A DNA stretch of 64,000 nt from Microcystis panniformis FACHB-1757 (GCF_001264245.1 NZ_CP011339.1:4960001-5024000); one strand, 5' to 3'; counted from the stretch's first letter, positions 1 to 7,597 are shown. The notes: generated by a model not told the origin, from the letters alone. Translations and numbers: made by a program.

Positions 1-431
1 AGTTGACGATTAGCTCTGATTGAGGGAGCTAATTTTCCTTGTCTTCTATTTAAGAATCGTTTTTGTCGATGCGCTCTTAGATTAAAAGGAAGTTGGCGGT
101 TAATCCGTCTTCCTCTACGTCCTCTTCGCATTAAGCAGCGATTGTCCATGCGCTCTTTTACTCGTTTAAAAGGAAGTTCTAAGTGAGCCTTCCAAAGAGT
201 AAAAAGAGAGGATTGAACGCCAATTCCAGAGAATAATTTACCCGGGTCAATACCAATAGCAATCGGTTGGGTTTTGTTATCGGAAGGTTCATCGGTTAGC
301 TGGACATAGAAAATATCTAAGTCGTTGAATTTACCGATAGCTTTTCCTTCCTTAATCCACCGCCTGGCCCGACTGGGTTTAGTGGGCATCAACGGTTTTC
401 CGTCTTTTGAAATAACAGGAACTCTTGCCAT
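1..431 (-). CDS. iscB: IscB-type RNA-guided nuclease (RRXRR/HNH family), 3' end outside window
   Basis: The minus-strand frame opening with ATG at 431-429 stays open to the window edge, so only about 143 N-terminal residues are visible. It begins MARVPVISKDGKPLMP, the PLMP domain typical of IscB, followed by SRARRWIKEGKA. A RuvC-I-like strand IGIDPGKLFSGIGVQ carries the first catalytic Asp, and an arginine-rich bridge-helix segment MRRGRRGRRINRQ follows. IscB is the RNA-guided nuclease of IS200/IS605-superfamily elements and the ancestor of Cas9; it works with an omega-RNA encoded just upstream. The HNH domain and RuvC-II/III would lie outside this window, so completeness cannot be judged. 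The family call rests on the PLMP, RuvC-I and bridge-helix order, which TnpB lacks. Confidence 0.85.
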   Translation of the reverse strand, partial: MARVPVISKDGKPLMPTKPSRARRWIKEGKAIGKFNDLDIFYVQLTDEPSDNKTQPIAIGIDPGKLFSGIGVQSSLFTLWKAHLELPFKRVKERMDNRCLMRRGRRGRRINRQLPFNLRAHRQKRFLNRRQGKLAPSIRANRQ

Positions 432-647
432 GGAGATAATCCTTAAGAGTAAAGTTAAAGTCCCTTACCGCAACACAATCAAGATGTCTTGTCTAACAAC
501 GCTTTACCAATAAAGCTTAGAGGTAATCCGAACTAGGGAAGTATTCGGAAGTCTGTGCCAGATTGTGTCTCGATGCGGTAGTCTCTACTTGCGTCGCCTA
601 AATTGGTCTAGGCAAGCCCCGTCCCTTTTAGGGCGGGGTTAGTGACG
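432..647 (-). ncRNA. Probable omega-RNA (guide-scaffold RNA) of the IscB element
   Basis: There is no ORF in the 216 bases between the iscB start and the stop codon of the radical SAM gene. Read on the minus strand, the region opens with a strong GC hairpin (CCCCGCCC TAAAAG GGACGGGG, about 616-638). Further segments can pair, for example a motif near 585-605 and the AAGCTTTATTGGTAAAGC stem near 501-518. A structured RNA of about 200 nt immediately 5' of iscB is the known arrangement for omega-RNA. By that model, the variable guide would be the flanking DNA directly 5' of the hairpin, i.e. the last codons of the radical SAM gene. The exact ends are inferred. Confidence 0.65.
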
Positions 648-648
648 G

Positions 649-1898
649 TTAGATTGTGGGGGTGAGTACGGGGGTTTTGTTTTGCCAGCTTTCCGGCCAT
701 TGGATCGCGTCGGCACTGAAGGCGAGGGGATCATTGGCTAGGGGAGAATGGAAGGGTTCTTCTACCAGCGCAAATTGGCCGTTATCGAAGGGAATTCCGG
801 CTGCGGGGCGATCGAGGTAGAATCTCTCTCGGATTCCCTTCTCCGCTTGTTTTAAGGCCCGGTGGTGACAGTAGGGATTGTTCCCCGGCGATCGAAGAAA
901 ACATGAGCCGTCCAACTACAACCACCTCGGCAGAGTTCGGCGAACTCGCAGGTTTTACAGAATCCCCAGAGGTGATCGGTTCCCTTCGGGGTTCCCGCGC
1001 CGAGGTTGAAGCGCAGTTCTTCGGCCTCTTCGATAATCTGGCGCAGGGAGCGATCGCGGATATTGCCCCCGGTATAGGCTGCGGTGGGAAGGGAGGGACA
1101 GCCTTTGATTGCTCCGTCGGCCTCGATTCCCAGTGCCGCCAGTCCGGCACTACACCCCTGCCAGAATGTCCATGCGTCCCCTCCCCGCAATAAACGTTCG
1201 TAGGGGCCGTAATAGCCGATATTGTTGCCCGGTTGTACGTCTATCCCCTCCCGTCGCGCTCGCTCGGTGACACGGGCGAGCATCGGGTATAGTTCTAGGA
1301 GTTCGTAGGGTTGCAGGAGAATTTCCGAATTATCGGCCGCGTTACCCATCGGGACGGTTAACTGGATCCGCCATGCAAATACGCCCGCATCGCGGATTTT
1401 TTCGTAGATTCGGGGAAATTCGGGGGCGGAAAGGCGATTGATCTGGGTATTGCAACCGAAGGGGATACCGGCTTGTTTGAGGTGGCCCATGGTGCGGAAA
1501 GCCCATTGCCACGAACCGGGTTTCCCCCGCAGGCGATCGTGGGTAGTTTCTAACCCGTCCACGGAGACGGAGACAACTTTGATCCCCGCGTCTTTCATCT
1601 TTTGGGCGGTGTCGAGGGTGATGCCGTAGCCGCCGGTGGTGACACCGCAGATCATGCCCGCGTCGGTAATCGCCCGGGCGATATCGAGCCAGTCGGGACG
1701 GAGGAAGGCTTCTCCCCCGATCAGGGTAACTTCTTTGATGCCCACTTCGGCCAGTTGACGGACGAGATCGAGGGCTTCTTCGGTGGTAAGTTCGTGGCTA
1801 CGGGTATGGCCGGCGCGGGAACCGCAATGCTGACAGGCGAGGTTACATTTTAGGGTGATTTCCCAGACGGCGTAGCTGATGCGACGGTATTCGGTCAT
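649..1898 (-). CDS. Radical SAM/SPASM peptide-maturase-like protein, frameshifted near its C-terminus
   Basis: The N-terminal half has the radical SAM 4Fe-4S motif CNLACQHC (residues about 18-25) followed by the GGEAFLR strand of the SAM-binding TIM barrel. The C-terminal part carries SPASM-type cysteines (GCPSLP, CKTCEFAELCRGGC), which hold auxiliary Fe-S clusters in RiPP-modifying enzymes. One frame stops at 852 after a poor ending. The adjacent frame continues to 649 with NPYCHHRAL, the usual end of this family. The two frames join at a GGGG run near 888-892, so one G appears to be missing. The gene starts 8 bases after a 71-residue GG-leader peptide, which suggests that peptide is its substrate. 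It is either a sequencing indel or a real loss of the last SPASM ligand. Confidence 0.82.
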
Positions 1899-1906
1899 GG
1901 GCTTGT

Positions 1907-2122
1907 CTATAGATAACTACTAGGCTGAAGTGGAAGAACACTTCCGTACGGTGGTTGTGGTTCAGGTTTATTAACTCCTTCACCACCAAAGATAGCTTTA
2001 ATATCCTCTTCAGTCAGGGATTTTAGTTCTTCATCGTTGGCGATTTCTTTTAAAATCAGAGAATAGTCACCAAGATTATTCTCTAAGTTAGAACTTTTAC
2101 ACTTCTCTTGTTCACAAGACAT
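1907..2122 (-). CDS. Candidate RiPP precursor peptide with double-glycine leader (71 aa)
   Basis: This short acidic ORF has a leader-like N-terminal part ending LTEEDIKAIFGG, a classical double-glycine site for C39 peptidase transporters. A short core rich in Pro, Tyr, Ser and Leu follows (EGVNKPEPQPPYGSVLPLQP then SSYL). It lies directly upstream of, and probably in one transcript with, the radical SAM/SPASM gene, and a C39 exporter is encoded further upstream in the same locus. Radical SAM/SPASM enzymes are known to modify such peptides. Which residues would be modified is unknown; the YGS and SYL triplets are possible cyclophane sites by analogy only. The call rests on size, GG site and context. 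Confidence 0.68.
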   Translation of the reverse strand: MSCEQEKCKSSNLENNLGDYSLILKEIANDEELKSLTEEDIKAIFGGEGVNKPEPQPPYGSVLPLQPSSYL

Positions 2123-2478
2123 TACGAGACTCCTATTTTACGAGAAAATACAAAAATCAATCCAGACAAAGACACGGAGCCATGCTCTAGCTTTATAGAA
2201 GATATTTCTAAAAATCTTCGAGACTAGAAACTAAGTATCGCTTATCAATTTTAAAAGAGATATGGCTCTTCGGTTTGTGTTATGCAATGGACGGGGGTTA
2301 TCAGGGATGGAACCCTTATATAGAAAGGCATTGAGCGATTTTTGTCAATTGTTTTTGCTCTAGAGCGAACTAATCAATTAAGTCTTTTGCCAGATAAGGA
2401 TTTAGTCGATTTATGCCCCCCTATCGAACCATACCAAGTAACGAAGAACCAGAGATATTTAAAGCTTTGACAAGAAAT

Positions 2479-2567
2479 ATAGTGTTTCTCAACAAAAAAC
2501 TGAGTCCTCAAAACTGTTTTTCATCAATAAAATTGCGGAAAAACTCTATTATTGCGAGAAACACTAT
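2479..2567. repeat. 12-bp inverted repeat, 89-bp MITE-like or hairpin structure
   Basis: ATAGTGTTTCTC at 2479-2490 is perfectly repeated in inverse orientation as GAGAAACACTAT at 2556-2567. The interior is AT-rich and non-coding. No target-site duplication was found, so it may be a small non-autonomous element or an RNA hairpin downstream of the Cys/Pro precursor gene. Confidence 0.45.
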
Positions 2568-2673
2568 GCCCTTTTCAAAACTATATCTCGATATAGCCGA
2601 ATTCGATATCAGAATCCTGTATCGAATTGACTATTTTTGTTCGGGGGCAGGACAGGGAACAGGAACAGGAACA

Positions 2674-2795
2674 GGGAGCATCTCATTTATGCAAGTGAGT
2701 AATTATACTTATCCATAAAACTGGTTTCTAGCAAGGCTTTCAAAATAGCTTGACATAAAAACCTGATTTAGGGGTTACAAAGGTGAGATGCTCCC
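2674..2795. repeat. Inverted-repeat element with GGGAGCATCTCA ends
   Basis: GGGAGCATCTCA at 2674-2685 is matched by TGAGATGCTCCC at 2784-2795, a perfect 12-bp terminal inverted repeat. The ends resemble those of the element at 58607-58882 (GGGTGCATCTCA), so both may belong to one MITE family. No clear target duplication is seen. It sits just past the stop codon of the Cys/Pro-rich precursor gene. Confidence 0.5.
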
Positions 2796-2828
2796 CAGTA
2801 ACCAGGAACAGGCTGTGGATTAGGTTTT

Positions 2829-3014
2829 TTAGAATTGACATGGAGGTGGAGGTGGAGGTGGTGGGCAGGGGCAGCAACAACAACCGCCTACCACTTGACG
2901 TAAAGTTTTAAAAGCGGTGATGCTTTCTGGACTGTCGTTAGCGGCATCGGTGCGAAACTCGATAATTTCGTCAGTCACCGTGTTTTTGATCTCGTTGATT
3001 TTGATGTTAGCCAT
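2829..3014 (-). CDS. RiPP/bacteriocin precursor, GG leader with core CCCCPCPPPPPPPPCQF (61 aa)
   Basis: The ORF has a 44-residue polar leader ending LRQVVGG, then a 17-residue core CCCCPCPPPPPPPPCQF. The leader differs at only two positions (F20L, P30Q) from the one at 6199-6357, while the cores differ in length and sequence. Conserved leader with hypervariable core is the hallmark of ribosomal peptide families processed by C39 peptidase ABC exporters, one of which is encoded at 9890-12508. The core is written in repetitive codons (TGT/TGC, then CCA/CCT), so it could change length by slippage. A GGAGAA Shine-Dalgarno lies about 13 bases before the ATG. It is unclear whether the Cys residues form disulfides, thioethers or bind metal; no LanM or YcaO gene is nearby. 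Confidence 0.82.
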   Translation of the reverse strand: MANIKINEIKNTVTDEIIEFRTDAANDSPESITAFKTLRQVVGGCCCCPCPPPPPPPPCQF

Positions 3015-3800
3015 GAGATGTATTCTCCAAATTTTCGCTCAATGAATGAATCAAATTATTGATTCAGGAAAACAATAACAATTTTTCAACATCAGATCAA
3101 CTATCAAAATCGAACAAAAAAAAGATAATTGAGTTATTTATGTTCTTTTTGAAAGACTGTTTTTTGCGAAAACATCATCAAAACCGATTAAACAACGGGC
3201 TTCCAAGCTATTTAGGGTTTGCTGAAAAAGTAGGGGCGAAGCATTCGGGCAATAACCTATCGGTGAAACCGTAGATTTTTTATCCGAATGCTTCGCCCCT
3301 ACAGGACGCGGGCCGATGAAGACGCAAGGTTTTGAAGCACGATTCTCTCAAAATCTTGCACCTGTGGGAGCGAGAAAAGCCACAAAACCCTTACCTTGCC
3401 TACATTTCACCTTTATTCAGCAAGCCCTATTTAAAGAAACAAAAATAAGTAATTTATGTACAAAAAACTCTGAACCTGTCTTGTTGGAAGCAAAGAGAAC
3501 CAACCAAGCTAACTTAATTAAGTTATTTATTTTTTAATTAACTGGGAATTCTGTTAATAAATAAATTCAGAGATTTTTAAAAGTGTATGTATTAAAAATA
3601 CCTTTGTTTGTTTTTAGGCTTAATAAACTCACTCAAGAATAATCGGATTATTGGTATTTTATTAATCCATATTGTATTAATTTTATAGTAAAATAATCCG
3701 TAGGTTGGGTTAAACGAAGTGCAACCCAACACAAAACATGAAGAATAATAGGGGGATGATGTTGGGTTTCCGTTGTCAACCCAACCTTGCAAGATAGGCG
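3015..3800. repeat. Segmental duplication, copy A (partner 6358-7365)
   Basis: The DNA upstream of the Cys/Pro precursor is almost the same as that upstream of the second precursor, once the inserted elements are taken out. Shared blocks include the leader-proximal region, an AAACCGATTAAACAACGGGC block, a GGGAATTCTGTTAAT block, and the terminal GTAGGTTGGGTTAAACG repeat. With the leader codons, about 0.8 kb of unique sequence was copied. Copy A carries one MITE (3215-3427) that copy B lacks; copy B carries two other insertions. The duplication probably also copied the promoter. Confidence 0.85.
3215..3427. mobile_element. MITE, family with GGGTTTGCTGAA ends and TANNTA target duplication
   Basis: The element has terminal inverted repeats GGGTTTGCTGAA / TTCAGCAAGCCC and is flanked by TATTTA at 3209-3214 and 3428-3433. 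The empty site is preserved in the duplicated copy near 6770 (AAGCTATTTAAAG), which proves insertion with a 6-bp duplication. The 213-bp interior has an inner palindrome built on GCGAAGCATTCGG and codes for nothing. Closely similar copies lie at 48818 and 53520. Confidence 0.9.
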
Positions 3801-3845
3801 TACTGCTACGCAGTGCCTTCGGCATCGCACCTGATACCTTAATAG

Positions 3846-4088
3846 CTAAGTTGCTTGTTTGCCAAATTCAGGAACAACCAGGTTGACTTCCTTCGAGTTG
3901 TAACCAAATGCTTCTACCTGAGACTTGATCAAATCAAGAGCATCATAATAAGCAAGGCTTTGTCCTTTATAGAAAGAAGAGTCCTCTCCTTTTATGTCAG
4001 CTTCGTTAATTTTTGCGAGGGATTCATTGTACTTTTCTTTGAGAATAAGTGCATGATCTTTGATAAAGTTAACAGATTCTGTGTTCAT
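3846..4088 (-). CDS. Small acidic protein, possible immunity partner of the preceding toxin-like gene (80 aa)
   Basis: The start ATG at 4088-4086 overlaps the stop of the upstream gene as ATGA, so the two are translationally coupled. This is preferred over a longer ORF from 4160 that would overlap the neighbour by 75 bases. The product, beginning MNTESVNFIKDHALILKEKY, is charged and helical with no signal peptide. I recognise no family. The coupling to a short toxin-C-terminus-like protein suggests an immunity role, but this is inference from arrangement only. Confidence 0.55.
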   Translation of the reverse strand: MNTESVNFIKDHALILKEKYNESLAKINEADIKGEDSSFYKGQSLAYYDALDLIKSQVEAFGYNSKEVNLVVPEFGKQAT

Positions 4089-4432
4089 AGCCCTCTCTCC
4101 TTGAGTAGGCCTTCTAGTATAGTCTTTTGCTCGCTCTGCCGATTTATGCCACTTTGCCATTTATCGGGAAGAGCTTTTTGCTGTCTAGGATCAAGATTAT
4201 CAAAATCAGGTATAAATTTTTGGGGAGCTTCAATCTTTTTTTGATGTTCAGAAATTTGCTTGTTTATAGATTCAATTCCTTTTCGGATTTGAGAGTCTGG
4301 CTTTTTGGCATATTCGTTATAGAATCCAGAGTGCTTACCCCCTTGTTTGGCAATATTATATGGGTCATTCACATTAGTCACATCATCCACTTCATCAACA
4401 GCCTTAGTAGCTACCAACTGTTGATTCTTCAC
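4085..4432 (-). CDS. Polymorphic-toxin C-terminal-domain-like protein (115 aa)
   Basis: The GTG start (4432-4430) is preceded by GGAGAG at about 9 bases. The protein contains QGGKHSGFYNEYAKK, a basic helical stretch EKQ-like segment ISEHQKKIEAPQKFIP and LDPRQQKALPDKW, a pattern I associate with C-terminal domains of bacterial polymorphic or contact-dependent toxins. That memory could not be checked here. The protein lacks the long N-terminal delivery region of such toxins, so it is either an orphan toxin cassette or a small free toxin. The overlapping downstream gene would then be its immunity protein. No catalytic residues can be assigned. Confidence 0.5.
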   Translation of the reverse strand: MKNQQLVATKAVDEVDDVTNVNDPYNIAKQGGKHSGFYNEYAKKPDSQIRKGIESINKQISEHQKKIEAPQKFIPDFDNLDPRQQKALPDKWQSGINRQSEQKTILEGLLKERGL

Positions 4433-4499
4433 TATTATACCTCTCCAGAAAAGATTTTTGATAAGCTCTTAGTAAGGGCTTCATCTCTTATTTTGACAA

Positions 4500-4586
4500 T
4501 TATTGGAGAGGTCTATTTAGCAGGGTCAGTCCACACTCACCCGCATCAATATAGGAGCGAACAAACTCTATCTGAGTTTCTTGCAT
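4500..4586 (-). pseudogene. Short remnant ORF upstream of the toxin-like gene
   Basis: A 28-residue minus-strand ORF reads MQETQIEFVRSYIDAGECGL and soon stops. The SYIDAGECGL-type stretch resembles parts of small immunity proteins, but the ORF is too short to be a full member. It may be the remains of an immunity gene. Low confidence. Confidence 0.25.
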
Positions 4587-4695
4587 CACTTCTGTGGTAA
4601 GACGATTTTGCCTAATTGAGTTTTCGGTAAGTTTTAGGGGAATTGTTGGGTTTCCTTGCGTCAACCCAACCTACCAGATCTGCGATCGCCTTGAG
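4587..4695. repeat. Non-coding spacer with inverted GTTGGGTTT / AACCCAACCTAC repeat
   Basis: GTTGGGTTTCC near 4647 pairs with AACCCAACC near 4665. The same dispersed REP-like repeat occurs near 3700-3785, 7265-7352 and 55285-55330. It may act as a terminator for the upstream TPR gene. A HIP1 core (GCGATCGC) lies at 4682. Confidence 0.5.
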
Positions 4696-6063
4696 TTAAA
4701 TTTGAGAGAGTTCGCGTTCACCCGCTAATTTCAGTGCAGAAGCGGCTTCAGGAATATAGGAAGTTTTCGTTTTAGAGACCATACCTCCCTGTTGTTCCCG
4801 TAATTGTTCTAGACGCATGGTACTCCAATCGGTCAGCATCGAGTTACCTAGCCGGGGGGCCAATTTGTTAATTTTCTCGACGGCGGAGATACCCAATTCA
4901 TCCATCTGTAGGGAAGCTAGATAGCAATCACAGGCGATGTCTATCTCTCCTAATCGTTCGTGACATTGGCCTGCCATAAACCAAGCGATCGCCATTCCAG
5001 GTGGGCCGAGTCTAGTGGCAGAACGATAGATTTTCGCCGCTTCTTCAAATTTATTTTGTTTTAGTAAAATTTCCCCCAGTTTCAGGCGATAACGAGAGTA
5101 AAGAGGTTCCATCGCCACCATTTTCTTCGCTCTCTCTTCGGCGAGATCAATATCGCCTAACCAGAGAGCTTCTTTTGTTCGGCTCTCGAAAACCGTTATT
5201 AGATTGTCGTAGGCGGAAAGTCGTTCGCTCTCGTTTTTACACTCGCGAGTTAGTTCTTCCGCTAGGGATTGACAGAGATCCATTTCACGGACAACCGTTT
5301 CTCGCTCACCCCGCAGAAGTGGAGCGAAAACAGCCGCACGCTGGAAAGCACTGGTTAAATGTTTAAAATCGAAACGATCGAGGGAAGGTTCGAAGTGAGA
5401 GAGTGCCTCCTTGGCTACTTCTCGCCAATAGGCGACTGCGGCTATATCTCGAAAGGCAGTAGCCTGCAAAACGATTAATTCTACGGCTGCCCCGAAAACC
5501 ACCAGGCTTTCTTTAGAAGCGTATTGAACGATTCGTTGAAAATCTTCCAGGTTTTCTGATGTACCGATATCTTCTTGACAAAGGATTTTAGACATCGCCA
5601 GGCTGTAAGCTAATCTAGCGAACGTGGGGTCTCTGCCAATGTTTTCATCAGTAATTGCGGGAATATAGCGAATAATCGCTTCATGAAAGCATAAACTCGA
5701 TAATAAATTAATTGTTTTCAGTTGAGTAGCGGGTGAAAGCTCACGATAATGCTCTAAATGCTCGCAAAGAACTCTCCAACGTTCGGTTCTCAACTCATCG
5801 GGGAGGGTGAGAGGATCGTTAATTGGGTATTGAAAAAGACCGGTCTCTCGAATCAATTGCTCTCGAAAAGAAGCGGGGTGAACGAGAGCAACCGGGGTAA
5901 CAGATGACGTATTAGTATCTCGTACTTCGGAGACAAGATTTCGATAACTATAGTCAATTCCCTGAATATGCCAAGCACCAGATTGATAGGGACTAAGATC
6001 GAAATAAGGACGATGGCTCCAAGTGATCGGAAAATCGTTTAAAAATAGCATACATATTCTCAA
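4696..6063 (-). CDS. TPR-repeat protein of the precursor locus (455 aa)
   Basis: The C-terminal half has tetratricopeptide-like helical repeats (for example ERAKKMVAMEPLYSRYRLKL, EAAKIYRSATRLGPPG, IACDCYLASLQMDELG). The first 130 residues, rich in aromatic residues (FPITWSHRPYFDLSPYQSGA), match no family I know. There is no signal peptide or membrane segment, so it is likely cytoplasmic. It lies between the two same-leader precursor genes in the same orientation. A TPR protein here could bind precursor leaders or the maturation machinery; that role is inference. ATG at 6063-6061 is the only good start, 135 bases after the CCCWCYPF precursor stop. Confidence 0.65.
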   Translation of the reverse strand: MRICMLFLNDFPITWSHRPYFDLSPYQSGAWHIQGIDYSYRNLVSEVRDTNTSSVTPVALVHPASFREQLIRETGLFQYPINDPLTLPDELRTERWRVLCEHLEHYRELSPATQLKTINLLSSLCFHEAIIRYIPAITDENIGRDPTFARLAYSLAMSKILCQEDIGTSENLEDFQRIVQYASKESLVVFGAAVELIVLQATAFRDIAAVAYWREVAKEALSHFEPSLDRFDFKHLTSAFQRAAVFAPLLRGERETVVREMDLCQSLAEELTRECKNESERLSAYDNLITVFESRTKEALWLGDIDLAEERAKKMVAMEPLYSRYRLKLGEILLKQNKFEEAAKIYRSATRLGPPGMAIAWFMAGQCHERLGEIDIACDCYLASLQMDELGISAVEKINKLAPRLGNSMLTDWSTMRLEQLREQQGGMVSKTKTSYIPEAASALKLAGERELSQI

Positions 6064-6198
6064 GAAATGCGATCTTTATCTGGTTGGTATTTCCACGATA
6101 GTCAACGGAGTATCTTGTTTGGCTGAACTACCGTGGAAACTAGGAGAAGTAAAAGATAAAATACTGATTTATCTCTGTATTTTATCAATCAGTTACAC

Positions 6199-6357
6199 CT
6201 AGAAAGGATAGCACCAACAACAACAACCGCCTACCACTTGACGCAAAGTTTTAAAAGCGGTGATGCTTTCTTGACTGTCGTTAGCGGCATCGGTGCGAAG
6301 TTCGATAATTTCGTCAGTCACCGTGTTTTTGATCTCGTTGATTTTGATGTTAGCCAT
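6199..6357 (-). CDS. RiPP/bacteriocin precursor, GG leader with core CCCWCYPF (52 aa)
   Basis: The ORF runs from ATG 6357-6355 to TAG 6201-6199 and is short enough to be missed by length cut-offs. Its leader is nearly identical to that of the gene at 2829-3014 and ends LRQVVGG. The core after the GG is only eight residues, CCCWCYPF. Cleavage after GG by the C39 domain of the ABC exporter at 9890-12508 is expected from the family. The upstream DNA is the duplicated segment, so both precursors probably share a promoter type and ribosome binding site (GGAGAA). The cluster of Cys with Trp and Tyr would suit a cross-linked or metal-binding octapeptide, but no modification can be predicted. Confidence 0.82.
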   Translation of the reverse strand: MANIKINEIKNTVTDEIIELRTDAANDSQESITAFKTLRQVVGGCCCWCYPF

Positions 6358-6527
6358 GAGATGTATTCTCCAAATTTTCGCTAAATGAATGAATCAAATT
6401 ATTGATTCAAGAAAACCATAACAATTTTTCAACACCAGATCAACTATCAAAATCGAACAAAAAGAACATAATTTAGTTATTTATGTTCTTTTTGAAAGAC
6501 TATTTTTTACAAAAACATCATCAAAAC

Positions 6528-6728
6528 GTAAGGATTCAGGTGCCTCAAATGCAGTCACAGAGCGGCTTCTAAAATCTCAGAACTCGCTAAACTAACAGTT
6601 TCATTCTCAATAAGCACGAAAATTAAGGCTTTCAGGGTTTCTGAATGAGAATGAGGATTTGGACATAATTCGCCTAAATGCTTACACAGCATGAGTTTGA
6701 CTGCTTTTTGTATGGCCTGAATCCTTAC
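6528..6728. mobile_element. 201-bp non-autonomous IS derivative, 8-bp duplication ATCAAAAC
   Basis: The ends GTAAGGATTCAGG and CCTGAATCCTTAC form a perfect 13-bp inverted repeat. ATCAAAAC flanks the element on both sides (6520-6527, 6729-6736), and copy A of the duplication keeps the uninterrupted site. A minus-strand reading frame inside (LCKHLGELCPNPHSHSETLK and so on) looks like the start of a transposase that has been mostly deleted. Confidence 0.85.
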
Positions 6729-6862
6729 ATCAAAACCGATTAAACAACGGGCTTCCAAGCTATTTAAAGAAACAAAAATAAGTAATTTATGTACAAAAAA
6801 CTCTGAACCTGTCTTGTTGGAAGCAAAGAGAACCAACCAAGCTAACTTAATTGAGTTATTTA

Positions 6863-7089
6863 GGATTTGCGGCAAAAAGTTTGTTGGTGGGGTTAGGAGT
6901 CAGGATTCAGTAGCCGGTCGTCGGTCGTTTCAGGCTTTGTTGCCCTCCTTTTTGTACTAGCTTGCGTACCACAAGAAGGATAATGCCAAGTTTTTGAAGG
7001 TCACAATCCTATTTTCGCAGCATGAACATCAGACTTTAACAGGTCAAAAGCCTTATTTTAAAAGGGTTTTATCATTATTCAGCAAGCAC
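6863..7089. mobile_element. MITE, TANNTA family, diverged copy
   Basis: It begins GGATTTGCGGC, ends TTCAGCAAGCAC, and is flanked by TATTTA at 6857-6862 and 7090-7095. The matching site in copy A (near 3520, GTTATTTATTTTT) is empty. The interior differs from the 213-bp copies and has no gene. Confidence 0.8.
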
Positions 7090-7342
7090 TATTTATTTTT
7101 TTTATTAACTGGGAATTCTGTTAATGAATAAATTCAGTAATTTTTAAAAGTGTATGTATTAAAAATCACTTTGTTGGTTTTTATGCTGAATAAGCTCACT
7201 CAATAATAATCGGATTATTGGTATTTTATTAATCCATATTGTATTAATTTTATAGTAAAATAATCCGTAGGTTGGGTTAAACGAAGTGCAACCCAACACA
7301 AAACATGAAGAATAATAGGGGGATGATGTTGGGTTTCCGTTG

Positions 7343-7540
7343 TCAGCCCAACCTACAAAATAGGCGATCAGCATTCTGTAAAACCTCTGCCGTTACGGAT
7401 TCACTTAAATAATACTCCCCGCAATTCTGACAGATATCCGCAGGGACTTGTTTTAAAATCACGATACAATTATCCCTCTCTAAAGTAACGGTAACAAAAC
7501 TCGATCGAGTCGTACCATATTTACAGATCACACATTCCAT
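7343..7540 (-). pseudogene. YgiT-type zinc-finger antitoxin-like protein, 3' end replaced
   Basis: From ATG 7540-7538 the product begins MECVICKYGTTRSSFVTVTL and has a second pair of cysteines in ICQNCGEYYL. The CxxC...CxxC arrangement is typical of YgiT/MqsA-type zinc-finger proteins, which usually pair with a small DUF4258-type toxin. Here the last residues (DRLFCRLG) come from the duplicated repeat, and no toxin partner is next to it. It is therefore a truncated orphan, although the zinc-finger domain itself is intact. Confidence 0.65.
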
Positions 7541-7567
7541 AGTTCTTATCTTCACTTGCTACGTTTG

Positions 7568-7592
7568 CGGGGTGAGTATTACCCACCCCGTC
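7568..7592 (-). terminator. Hairpin after the parvulin gene
   Basis: CGGGGTG and CACCCCG flank a short loop, giving a strong GC stem 6 bases past the stop of the isomerase gene. No long U run follows, so it may be a weak terminator or an mRNA-stabilising hairpin. Confidence 0.45.
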
Positions 7593-7597
7593 CACAA

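Larger units (their letters stand above)
2123..2828. other. Intergenic stretch between two precursor genes; no convincing gene
   Basis: No ORF here has family-like features; the plus-strand ORF at 2413-2718 has low-complexity, AT-driven composition. The stretch holds two inverted-repeat structures (listed separately) and a short direct repeat of GGAACA near 2655-2675. It must also contain the promoter and leader of the 71-residue precursor, but no promoter can be assigned with confidence. Confidence 0.5.
6358..7365. repeat. Segmental duplication, copy B (partner 3015-3800)
   Basis: It is homologous to the region upstream of the other precursor, interrupted by a 201-bp IS-derived element at 6528-6728 and a 227-bp MITE at 6863-7089. 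Both empty sites are intact in copy A. The far end replaces the 3' end of a YgiT-type gene, so the duplication or its terminal repeat caused that truncation. Confidence 0.85.

Noticed and set aside
2413..2718. Plus-strand ORF of 101 codons
   Set aside because: Low-complexity composition, covers two inverted repeats and lacks any domain or ribosome-binding site.
3059..3537. Two plus-strand ORFs near the first duplication
   Set aside because: They run through non-coding duplicated DNA and a MITE, and are not kept in copy B.
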